DNA of 5,235 nucleotides. It comes from Comamonadaceae bacterium (lineage in GTDB: Bacteria; Pseudomonadota; Gammaproteobacteria; Burkholderiales; Burkholderiaceae_C). The notes under the pieces are model-generated. The model made no database searches. It saw only the letters and a program-made list of their open reading frames with translations, and had not been told where the DNA came from. The DNA lies in assembly GCA_947454695.1 (NCBI GenBank), contig CANGMW010000195.1, positions 1 to 5,235 on the forward strand. Direction: 5' to 3'. Each line of letters begins with the position of its first letter. Positions within the stretch are counted from its first letter, which is position 1. The position numbers and the translations under genes are program-made. Positions 1-4,982 of the stretch are shown here, in pieces.

Positions 1-343
1 GCGCTTCAAGAGCGCTATGGATGAAGACTTCGGCACGCCCGAAGCCGTGGCGGTGTTGTTTGACCTGGCCACCGAGGTGAACAAAACCAGCAGCCCGCAG
101 CTTGCCGGCTTGCTCAAAGCCTTGGGCGCTTGCCTGGGCATCTTGCAGGTCGATCCGGACAAATTCCTTAAAGCCGGCGCTGGTTTGAGCGACGACGCCA
201 TCAAAGCGCTGATCGCGCAACGTGCGCAGGCCAAAGCGGGCAAAGACTTCGCGCTGGCCGACCGCATCCGTAACGATCTGCAGGCGCAGGGGATCGTGCT
301 CAAAGACTCGCCCTCGGGCACCACCTGGGAGGTGGCACAATGA
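1..343 (+). CDS. cysS: Cysteinyl-tRNA synthetase, C-terminal part (5' end outside window)
   Basis: CysS is the cytoplasmic class I synthetase that charges tRNA-Cys with cysteine. Only the last 113 residues are present, read in frame from base 2 to the TGA at 341-343. The visible part begins RFKSAMDEDFGTPEAVAVLFDLA, the helical tRNA-binding (DALR-type) region that follows the catalytic core. It ends with the typical CysS tail KDFALADRIRNDLQAQGIVLKDSP, then TTWEV. The HIGH and KMSKS motifs and the zinc ligands would lie upstream and cannot be checked. The ATG at 17 is an internal methionine (the M of SAMDEDF) and not the gene start, because the frame is open and homologous upstream of it. The stop codon overlaps the ATG of a short ORF (ATGA at 340-343). 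The family is clear from sequence; completeness of the gene is unknown. Confidence 0.95.
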   Translation, partial: RFKSAMDEDFGTPEAVAVLFDLATEVNKTSSPQLAGLLKALGACLGILQVDPDKFLKAGAGLSDDAIKALIAQRAQAKAGKDFALADRIRNDLQAQGIVLKDSPSGTTWEVAQ

Positions 344-387
344 AACGCCCCAAGCGCGCATCGCAAAGGACAACCCTGTGGCAGTAG
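340..387 (+). CDS. Possible 15-codon ORF overlapping cysS and the glycosylase start
   Basis: An ATG at 340 shares an ATGA overlap with the cysS stop and has a near-ideal Shine-Dalgarno, GGAGGT at 328-333, six bases upstream. The ORF encodes MKRPKRASQRTTLWQ and ends at TAG 385-387. It therefore overlaps the GTG start of the next gene (378) in another frame. Three readings fit. It may be a real leader ORF that couples glycosylase translation to cysS. It may be the true N-terminus of the glycosylase, separated from it by a frameshift or sequencing error. Or the SD-like bases may be a chance result of the conserved cysS codons for TTWEV. The peptide is basic and has no recognisable domain. I cannot decide between these from one sequence. 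Confidence 0.25.
   Translation: MKRPKRASQRTTLWQ
365..370 (+). promoter_or_regulatory. Ribosome binding site supporting the GTG start at 378
   Basis: AAAGGA lies seven bases before GTG 378. This pairing chooses GTG 378 over the far-upstream in-frame ATG at 222, which would sit inside cysS, and over the later ATG at 453, which would cut into the conserved N-terminal helix. The site lies inside the short ORF 340-387, so ribosomes translating that ORF would pass over it. Confidence 0.6.
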
Positions 388-1028
388 CGACCTCTGCGTC
401 CGTCAAGATCATCACCCCCGATTACTGGGACGATGCTTGCAAGCACCTCATGAAAAAAGACCGCGTGATGAAGCGGCTCATCCCGCTGCATGGCGACGTG
501 AGCCTGCAGTCGCGGGGCGACGCTTTCACCACCTTGGCGCGCAGCATTGTGGGTCAGCAAATTTCGGTCAAGGCAGCGCAAACCATCTGGGACCGCTTCT
601 CGGCGCTCCTGCGCAAAATCACCCCGGCCCATGTGCTCAAGCTCAAAGTGGACGACATGCGCGCTGCGGGTCTGAGTGCCCGCAAGGTCGAGTACCTGGT
701 CGATCTGGCCTTGCACTTTGACAACGGCACCGTGCGGGTGACCGACTGGAAAAGCATGGACGATGAGGCCATCATCGCCGAGCTCATTGACATTCGGGGC
801 ATCGGCCGCTGGACGGCCGAGATGTTCCTGATCTTCTACCTGATGCGACCCAATGTGCTGCCGCTGGACGACGTGGGGCTGATCAACGGTATCAGCCACA
901 ACTATTTTTCAGGCGAATCAGTCAGCCGCAGCGACGCGCGCGAAGTGGCTGCCGCCTGGGCGCCCTATTGCAGCGTGGCGACTTGGTATATTTGGCGCTC
1001 ATTGGAGCCCGTGCCTGTAGGTTATTGA
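378..1028 (+). CDS. AlkA/Mag-type DNA-3-methyladenine glycosylase (HhH-GPD family)
   Basis: This is a base-excision repair enzyme expected to remove alkylated bases such as 3-methyladenine, leaving an abasic site. From GTG 378 the protein has 216 residues. An N-terminal region with GDAFTTLARSIVGQQIS (about residues 47-63) leads into the helix-hairpin-helix IRGIGRWTAEMFL (about 139-151). Next comes LPLDDVGL (about 162-168), whose second Asp, near residue 165, corresponds to the catalytic Asp of AlkA (Asp238 in E. coli). E. coli AlkA is about 282 residues and carries an extra N-terminal domain that is absent here, so this is the compact Mag1-like form. That is normal for the family and not a truncation. 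The gene starts 34 bp after the cysS stop and was probably once translated from the same transcript. I saw no Ada-box-like control element, but I cannot exclude one upstream of the window. Confidence 0.9.
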   Translation: MAVATSASVKIITPDYWDDACKHLMKKDRVMKRLIPLHGDVSLQSRGDAFTTLARSIVGQQISVKAAQTIWDRFSALLRKITPAHVLKLKVDDMRAAGLSARKVEYLVDLALHFDNGTVRVTDWKSMDDEAIIAELIDIRGIGRWTAEMFLIFYLMRPNVLPLDDVGLINGISHNYFSGESVSRSDAREVAAAWAPYCSVATWYIWRSLEPVPVGY

Positions 1029-1111
1029 GCGGGGCGATTGGGTAATGAGGATGCGCTGGTCTAAGTGCCAGCCGCTGAGCGCGGGACGATCGACAAAACA
1101 AGGAGAGCGAA
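1029..1111 (+). other. 83-bp gap before accA with a small hairpin and a possible weak promoter
   Basis: The gap contains an inverted repeat, GCTGG (1055-1059) and CCAGC (1068-1072), with an 8-base loop. It is not followed by a T tract, so it is not a convincing terminator. A weak sigma-70-like pair, TTGGGT at 1038-1043 and TCTAAG at 1060-1065 (16-bp spacing), could give accA its own promoter, but the match is poor. The ribosome binding site AAGGAG occupies 1100-1105. Nothing else was recognised. Confidence 0.25.
1100..1105 (+). promoter_or_regulatory. Ribosome binding site that sets the GTG start of accA
   Basis: AAGGAG, extended by a further AG, sits six bases before GTG 1112. The start is a GTG, so the strong site is what fixes it. 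The resulting N-terminus, (M)AKRTFLDFEQPIAELE, is the usual one for betaproteobacterial AccA. Confidence 0.8.
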
Positions 1112-2089
1112 GTGGCCAAAAGAACATTTCTAGATTTTGAACAGCCCATTGCAGAGTTGGAAGGCAAGATCGAAGAACTGCGTTACGTGCAAAACGAGTC
1201 GGCAGTGGATATTTCGGAAGAAATCAACCAGCTCAGCAAGAAAAGTTTGCAGCTCACTAAAGACGTCTACAGCGCGCTCTCACCCTGGCAAATCACCAAA
1301 ATCGCCCGCCACCCGGAGCGCCCCTACACGCTGGACTACATCAACGAGATCTTCACCGACTTTGTAGAAATGCACGGTGACCGCCACTTTGCGGATGACC
1401 TGAGCATCGTGGGCGGGCTGGCCCGCTTCAACGGCACCGCTTGCATGGTCATCGGCCAGCAAAAAGGGCGCGACACCAAAGAGCGTGGCATGCGCAACTT
1501 CGGCATGAGCAAGCCCGAGGGTTACCGTAAAGCCCTGCGCCTGATGAAAACGGCCGAGAAATTCAAGCTGCCCGTCTTCACTTTTGTGGACACGCCCGGC
1601 GCTTACCCCGGCATTGACGCCGAAGAGCGTGGCCAGTCCGAAGCCATCGGTCGCAATATCTTTGAAATGGCGCAACTCGAAGTGCCCATCATCACCACCA
1701 TCATCGGCGAAGGCGGCTCCGGCGGCGCGTTGGCCATTTCGGTGGGCGACCAGTTGCTCATGCTGCAGTACTCCATCTACTCGGTCATCAGCCCCGAAGG
1801 CTGCGCCTCCATCCTCTGGAAAACCTCCGACAAAGCCGAAGACGCGGCCGACGCGCTGGGCATCACCGCGCACCGGCTCAAAGCGCTGGGGCTGGTCGAC
1901 AAAATCATCAACGAGCCGGTAGGTGGCGCGCACCGCGACCACAAACAAATGGCCGCGTTCTTGAAGCGCGCCCTGGCCGAGGCGTACCGCCAAGTGGCCG
2001 ACCTCAAGGTCAAAGAGCTGCTGGAGCGCCGCTATGAGCGCCTGCAAAGCTATGGCCGCTTCACCGACACCAAAGCCGGCGGCAAATAA
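1112..2089 (+). CDS. accA: Acetyl-CoA carboxylase carboxyltransferase subunit alpha
   Basis: AccA pairs with AccD as an alpha2-beta2 carboxyltransferase. It moves the carboxyl group from carboxybiotin on AccB to acetyl-CoA, making malonyl-CoA for fatty-acid synthesis in the cytoplasm. The protein has 325 residues, close to the roughly 319 of E. coli. Residues about 8-55 are a charged helical (coiled-coil-like) region, and the crotonase-fold domain follows. Visible active-site features are DTPGAYPGIDAEERGQ (about 160-175) and the glycine-rich GEGGSGGALA (about 199-208), which form oxyanion-hole loops. SPEGCASILWK (about 227-237) is also conserved. The C-terminal helix KELLERRYERLQSYGRF is typical. 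tilS starts only 15 bp after the stop, which suggests co-transcription. No AccD gene is present here, as is usual. Identification is secure. Confidence 0.98.
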   Translation: MAKRTFLDFEQPIAELEGKIEELRYVQNESAVDISEEINQLSKKSLQLTKDVYSALSPWQITKIARHPERPYTLDYINEIFTDFVEMHGDRHFADDLSIVGGLARFNGTACMVIGQQKGRDTKERGMRNFGMSKPEGYRKALRLMKTAEKFKLPVFTFVDTPGAYPGIDAEERGQSEAIGRNIFEMAQLEVPIITTIIGEGGSGGALAISVGDQLLMLQYSIYSVISPEGCASILWKTSDKAEDAADALGITAHRLKALGLVDKIINEPVGGAHRDHKQMAAFLKRALAEAYRQVADLKVKELLERRYERLQSYGRFTDTKAGGK

Positions 2090-2104
2090 GCCGTCTGTGC
2101 CAGC

Positions 2105-3052
2105 ATGACCCTCTCGGTGGCCCAGGCCATGGCCGGGTTCTCGCCCGCCTTGCCCATGGCTGTGGCCTACAGCGGCGGGGCGGACTCCTCAGCACTCTTG
2201 CTGGCCTGCGCTGACAAATGGCCGGGGCAGGTGAGGGCGATTCACATCCACCACGGCCTGCAAGCGGCCGCAGACCAGTTTGAACAACACTGCCAGTCTG
2301 TTTGCGCGCGCCTGCAAGTACCCTTGCAAGTGTGCAGAGTCAACGCCCAGGCCGCGTCTGGCCAAAGCCCTGAAGACGCCGCACGGCGTGCCCGCTACCA
2401 GGCCCTGGCGCAGGCCGTGCCCGAAAGCCCCGGCGCTGTCCTTCAAACCATCGCCTTGGCGCAACACGCCGACGACCAGGTCGAGACCCTGCTGCTGGCT
2501 TTGAGCCGTGGCAGCGGGCTGGCCGGCTTGAGCGCCATGCCCGCTGCGTGGGCGCGGGGCGGTCTTCAGTTTGCGCGCCCTTTCCTGCGCGTGGCCGGTG
2601 CCGACTTGCGCACCTGGCTGCAGCAGCGTGGCGAGACTTGGGTAGAAGACCCCACCAACGTGGACGAGCAGTTCACCCGCAACCGCATCCGTGCGCGCGT
2701 GTTGCCGGCGCTGGCGGATACCTTTGCGCAGTTTCGCGACACCTTCACGCGCAGCGCCGCGCATGCCGCGCAAGCGCAAAGCCTGCTCGATGATCTGGCC
2801 GCGATGGACTTGAACACCGTGGGCGTGCCCCCGCAAATTCAAGCGCTGCAAGCTTTGAGCGCGCCCCGCCAAGCCAATGTGCTGCGGCATTGGCTCAAGA
2901 CCGTGCACCAATGCGTGCCCAGCACTGCCCAGCTGGACGAGCTGCAAGCCCAGGTGGCCGACTGCGTCACCCGCGGGCACCAGTTGCACATCAAGGTGGG
3001 CGCGGGCTTTGTGCAGCGCGAGGGTGTTGTGCTGGCTTGGTACAATCCCTAG
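2105..3052 (+). CDS. tilS: tRNA(Ile)-lysidine synthetase, short type
   Basis: TilS uses ATP and lysine to turn C34 of tRNA-Ile(CAU) into lysidine. This changes its identity from methionine to isoleucine and its reading from AUG to AUA, so the gene is normally essential. The 315-residue protein carries the N-type ATP pyrophosphatase P-loop SGGADSS (23-29), IHIHHGL (46-52), QHADDQVETLLLALSRG (120-136) and the conserved DPTNVDEQFTRNRIRARVLPAL (182-203). It lacks the second C-terminal domain of the roughly 430-residue E. coli enzyme. It resembles the short form known from Aquifex and is likely complete. No Shine-Dalgarno is evident before ATG 2105, so translation may be coupled to accA. In-frame ATGs at 2129 and 2156 also precede the P-loop, so the exact start is less certain than the gene. 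Confidence 0.95.
   Translation: MTLSVAQAMAGFSPALPMAVAYSGGADSSALLLACADKWPGQVRAIHIHHGLQAAADQFEQHCQSVCARLQVPLQVCRVNAQAASGQSPEDAARRARYQALAQAVPESPGAVLQTIALAQHADDQVETLLLALSRGSGLAGLSAMPAAWARGGLQFARPFLRVAGADLRTWLQQRGETWVEDPTNVDEQFTRNRIRARVLPALADTFAQFRDTFTRSAAHAAQAQSLLDDLAAMDLNTVGVPPQIQALQALSAPRQANVLRHWLKTVHQCVPSTAQLDELQAQVADCVTRGHQLHIKVGAGFVQREGVVLAWYNP
3038..3046 (+). promoter_or_regulatory. Candidate extended -10 promoter for lysC
   Basis: TGGTACAAT is a TGn-extended -10 element with five of six consensus bases in TACAAT. It overlaps the last codons of tilS. No good -35 lies about 17 bp upstream, which is tolerated for extended -10 promoters. Transcription would begin near 3053, giving lysC a leader of about 110 bases. 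Position and match are seen; activity is inferred. Confidence 0.45.
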
Positions 3053-3099
3053 GTTTTGACGCGGCCCTTAAGGTGATCGCAGGCCGGTTTGCAAATCTC

Positions 3100-3125
3100 A
3101 AGTTTGCGCAGGCCACCGCAAACTT
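3100..3125 (+). promoter_or_regulatory. Hairpin in the lysC leader, perfect 9-bp stem
   Basis: AAGTTTGCG (3100-3108) and CGCAAACTT (3117-3125) are exact reverse complements around the 8-base loop CAGGCCAC. No T tract follows, so this is not a simple terminator. TTTGC at 3103-3107 could alternatively pair upstream with GCAAA at 3091-3095, and GTTTGC at 3087-3092 could pair with GCAAAC at 3118-3123. These are mutually exclusive folds. CGCAG at 3078-3082 can pair with CTGCG at 3126-3130 to enclose the hairpin. It does not resemble the multi-stem lysine riboswitch. The role is unknown. Confidence 0.45.
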
Positions 3126-3162
3126 CTGCGGGTCAGGCTACCAACCCAATTCGAATCATTCC

Positions 3163-4431
3163 ATGGCATTGATCGTTCATAAATACGGCGGCACGTCGAT
3201 GGGCTCCACCGAGCGCATCCGCAACGTTGCCAAACGCGTGGCCAAGTGGGCCCGCGCAGGCCACCAGATGGTGGTCGTTCCTTCGGCCATGAGCGGCGAG
3301 ACCAACCGCCTGCTCGGCCTGGCCAAAGAACTCGCGCCCGCCAAAAGCACAGACGCCACCAACCGTGAGCTCGACATGCTGGCCTCTACCGGCGAGCAAG
3401 CCTCCAGCGCCTTGCTGGCCATTGCCCTGCAAGCCGAAGGCATGGCCTCGGTGAGCTACGCCGGCTGGCAAGTGCCCATCCGCACCAACAGCGCCTACAC
3501 CAAGGCCCGCATCGAATCCATCGACGACCAAAAAGTCCGCGCTGATCTGGCCGCCGGCAAAGTGGTCATCGTCACTGGTTTTCAGGGCGTGGACGAACTC
3601 GGCCACATCACCACGCTGGGCCGTGGCGGCTCCGACACCTCGGCGGTAGCGGTGGCTGCGGCCATGAAGGCCGACGAGTGCCTGATCTACACCGACGTGG
3701 ACGGCGTGTACACCACCGACCCCCGCGTGGTGCCCGAAGCGCGCCGGCTCAACACCGTGAGCTTTGAAGAAATGCTGGAGATGGCCTCCATGGGCTCCAA
3801 AGTGCTGCAAATCCGCTCGGTGGAATTTGCCGGCAAATACAAGGTTCCGCTGCGCGTGCTGTCCAGCTTCACGCCGTGGGACATCGACCTGACTGAAGAA
3901 GCCCAATCGGGCACCCTGATCACCTTTGAGGAAGACGAGCAAATGGAACAAGCCATTGTGTCCGGTATCGCGTTCAACCGCGACGAAGCCAAAATCTCCG
4001 TGCTGGGCGTGCCCGACAAGCCTGGCATTGCCTATCAAATTCTGGGCGCCGTGGCCGACGCGAACATCGAAGTCGACATGATCATCCAGAACATCAGCCG
4101 CGACGGCAAAACCGACTTCAGCTTCACCGTCAACCGCAACGACCATGCCCGCGCCATGGACCTGCTCAAAGACAAAATCGTGCCGGCCCTGGGCGCGCAA
4201 GAAGCCACCGGCGACACCAAGATCTGCAAGGTCAGCATCGTGGGCATCGGCATGCGCAGCCATGTGGGCATTGCCAGCAAAATGTTCCGCTGCCTGTCGG
4301 AAGAGGGCATCAACATCCAGATGATCTCCACCTCCGAAATCAAAACCTCGGTGGTGATCGACGAGAAGTACATGGAACTGGCCGTGCGCGCCCTGCACAA
4401 GGCCTTTGACCTGGATATCGCCAAGGTGTGA
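3163..4431 (+). CDS. lysC: Aspartate kinase (aspartokinase)
   Basis: LysC phosphorylates aspartate with ATP, the first step toward lysine, diaminopimelate, threonine and methionine. The 422-residue protein starts MALIVHKYGGTSMGS. The kinase signature KYGGTS is at 7-12 and the ASTGEQ motif at 74-79, followed by VTGFQG (137-142) and GRGGSDTSAVA (153-163), with YTDVDGVYTTDPR at 176-188. Two ACT domains fill roughly 265-422, including VLGVPDKPGIAYQIL (280-294), VDMIIQNIS (304-312) and INIQMISTSEIKTSV (383-397). This layout matches the monofunctional, ACT-regulated class (Corynebacterium type) usually inhibited by lysine with threonine; the inhibition here is inferred. The frame is open back to 2890, but the part before 3163 is antisense-like tilS shadow and unlike the family. 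No clear Shine-Dalgarno precedes ATG 3163. The upstream stretch CCAACCCAATTCGAATC is G-poor and probably unstructured. Confidence 0.97.
   Translation: MALIVHKYGGTSMGSTERIRNVAKRVAKWARAGHQMVVVPSAMSGETNRLLGLAKELAPAKSTDATNRELDMLASTGEQASSALLAIALQAEGMASVSYAGWQVPIRTNSAYTKARIESIDDQKVRADLAAGKVVIVTGFQGVDELGHITTLGRGGSDTSAVAVAAAMKADECLIYTDVDGVYTTDPRVVPEARRLNTVSFEEMLEMASMGSKVLQIRSVEFAGKYKVPLRVLSSFTPWDIDLTEEAQSGTLITFEEDEQMEQAIVSGIAFNRDEAKISVLGVPDKPGIAYQILGAVADANIEVDMIIQNISRDGKTDFSFTVNRNDHARAMDLLKDKIVPALGAQEATGDTKICKVSIVGIGMRSHVGIASKMFRCLSEEGINIQMISTSEIKTSVVIDEKYMELAVRALHKAFDLDIAKV
3928..3945 (+). promoter_or_regulatory. Possible internal start for a lysC regulatory (beta) subunit
   Basis: GAGGAA at 3928-3933 lies nine bases before an in-frame ATG at 3943, which is Met261 of LysC. 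From there the protein would read MEQAIVSGIAFNRDEAKISV and comprise both ACT domains, 162 residues, ending at 4431. In Corynebacterium and Bacillus aspartokinase a beta subunit starts internally at the equivalent place (MEEAVLTGVA in Corynebacterium, from memory). The signal is visible, but use of the start is inference, because acidic Glu codons can mimic such a site by chance. Confidence 0.45.
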
Positions 4432-4457
4432 AAAACAGGGCAGAGTCGTGAGATAAT
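4428..4457 (+). promoter_or_regulatory. Likely promoter of tRNA-Ser
   Basis: GATAAT at 4452-4457 matches five of six -10 bases. GTGAAA at 4428-4433 matches four of six -35 bases at 18-bp spacing and overlaps the lysC stop. The bases after the -10 (GCCCGC, 4458-4463) are all G or C. A GC-rich discriminator of this kind is typical of stable-RNA promoters under stringent control. Initiation would fall near 4464-4466, a few bases before the mature 5' end at 4472. Confidence 0.6.
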
Positions 4458-4471
4458 GCCCGCTGATTTTA

Positions 4472-4564
4472 GGAAACGTGACCGAGTGGCCGAAGGTGCT
4501 CCCCTGCTAAGGGAGTATGGGGTGTAGAGCCTCATCGAGGGTTCGAATCCCTCCGTTTCCGCCA
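4472..4564 (+). tRNA. tRNA-Ser, anticodon GCU, CCA encoded
   Basis: The gene folds as a class II tRNA with a long variable arm. The acceptor stem pairs GGAAACG (4472-4478) with CGTTTCC (4554-4560). The anticodon stem pairs CTCCC (4499-4503) with GGGAG (4511-4515) around CTGCTAA, giving anticodon GCT at 4506-4508, which reads AGC and AGU serine codons. The variable arm pairs ATGGGG (4517-4522) with CCTCAT (4530-4535) with one G-U. The T arm is GAGGG/CCCTC around TTCGAAT. The discriminator G is 4561, followed by an encoded CCA. The long variable arm confirms serine identity. It lies 40 bp after lysC and is followed within 11 bases by a terminator, so it can be a single-gene unit as well as the tail of a lysC transcript. 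Confidence 0.98.
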
Positions 4565-4574
4565 GTGACCCAAT

Positions 4575-4600
4575 AAAAACGCCCCTCACGGGGCGTTTTT
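4575..4600 (+). terminator. Intrinsic terminator after tRNA-Ser
   Basis: CGCCCC (4580-4585) and GGGGCG (4590-4595) form a GC-rich stem with a TCAC loop, followed by five T. Five A precede the stem, so it can be extended by A-T pairs and would also work on the minus strand. It is the only strong terminator in the window and would end both the tRNA transcript and any lysC read-through. Confidence 0.93.
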
Positions 4601-4689
4601 CATTTCTACCCACCAATTTACCCGCCATCAAATTCGGACTTGCAAGCAGCGAGCTTGTTGAGTGAATTGGTTGTTTGAACAGCATTCTG

Positions 4690-4699
4690 ATACCGGTAT
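4690..4699. repeat. 10-bp perfect palindrome ATACCGGTAT
   Basis: A perfect ten-base palindrome in the non-coding stretch. Its centre is 40 bp from the centre of the next palindrome. It could be a protein binding site, but a ten-base palindrome can also occur by chance. Confidence 0.3.
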
Positions 4700-4725
4700 G
4701 TCTAGGCCGCACCCAATGCCGATAC

Positions 4726-4743
4726 TTGGTCAAATTTGGCCAA
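4726..4743. repeat. 18-bp near-perfect palindrome
   Basis: TTGGTCAAATTTGGCCAA is symmetrical except for one position pair, which would be G-U in RNA. It has no T tract and lies about 240 bases before the next likely gene. It could be an operator or a chance AT-rich palindrome. No regulator is encoded in the window. Confidence 0.35.
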
Positions 4744-4820
4744 CTGCCGACCCCACCGTACCCACACCCCCTTTTATTGGATGTCGCCTTGAAACCCACT
4801 CAATCACTGTTTTGCTCAGA

Positions 4821-4851
4821 TCGACAAAAATTCCAAACAACTTTGTCTAAT
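4821..4851 (+). promoter_or_regulatory. Weak promoter candidate upstream of the exported-protein gene
   Basis: TCGACA (4821-4826) and TCTAAT (4846-4851) each match five of six sigma-70 consensus bases, but the 19-bp spacing is long. A transcript would start near 4858 and leave a leader of about 125 bases before ATG 4983. This is a pattern match only. Confidence 0.22.
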
Positions 4852-4982
4852 CTTGGACATCAGGGCGGTTTTATTGATAGCTTTTGTAGTTGTGATTTCT
4901 CGCATCCTCACCTCAGAATGGCTACGATGTGGGGATACCAAGACAATCCGCAACCCTTTTCTGCTTTGCCAAATAGATCATC

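Larger units (their letters stand above)
4601..4982. other. Non-coding stretch of lower GC, no credible gene
   Basis: About 380 bases lie between the terminator and the next likely gene. Hand counting gives about 47% GC for 4621-4980, well below the genes to the left. Open frames here start with TTG, overlap each other, lack ribosome binding sites and give protein sequences without recognisable motifs, so I do not call them. The stretch holds two palindromes (4690-4699 and 4726-4743), a pyrimidine-rich run around 4750-4776 and a weak promoter candidate at 4821-4851. No copy of the tRNA-Ser 3' end (an att-like repeat), integrase gene or transposon end was seen. Confidence 0.6.

Noticed and set aside
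222..377. N-terminal extension of the glycosylase from ATG 222
   Set aside because: It would lie inside cysS in another frame and gives an Arg-rich sequence unlike the family. GTG 378 has a ribosome binding site.
1280..2047. Minus-strand 255-codon ORF opposite accA
   Set aside because: Low-complexity antisense shadow of a highly conserved gene.
2189..2989. Minus-strand 266-codon ORF opposite tilS
   Set aside because: Antisense shadow. The + strand frame carries the TilS motifs.
2890..3162. N-terminal extension of lysC from 2890
   Set aside because: This is an out-of-frame reading of the tilS end and the leader. Aspartokinases start at the MALIVHKYGG segment.
3053..3162. Lysine riboswitch in the lysC leader
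   Set aside because: The leader is too short and lacks the five-stem junction of that riboswitch. Only one solid stem is visible.
3133..4398. Minus-strand 421-codon ORF opposite lysC
   Set aside because: A His/Gly/Ala-rich shadow from the codon bias of a high-GC gene. It has no domain and no ribosome binding site, and lysC is unambiguous.
4035..4799. Minus-strand 254-codon ORF containing AETEGFEPSMRLYTPYSL
   Set aside because: That peptide is the well-known spurious translation of the antisense strand of a tRNA-Ser gene. The rest runs antisense through lysC and the terminator.
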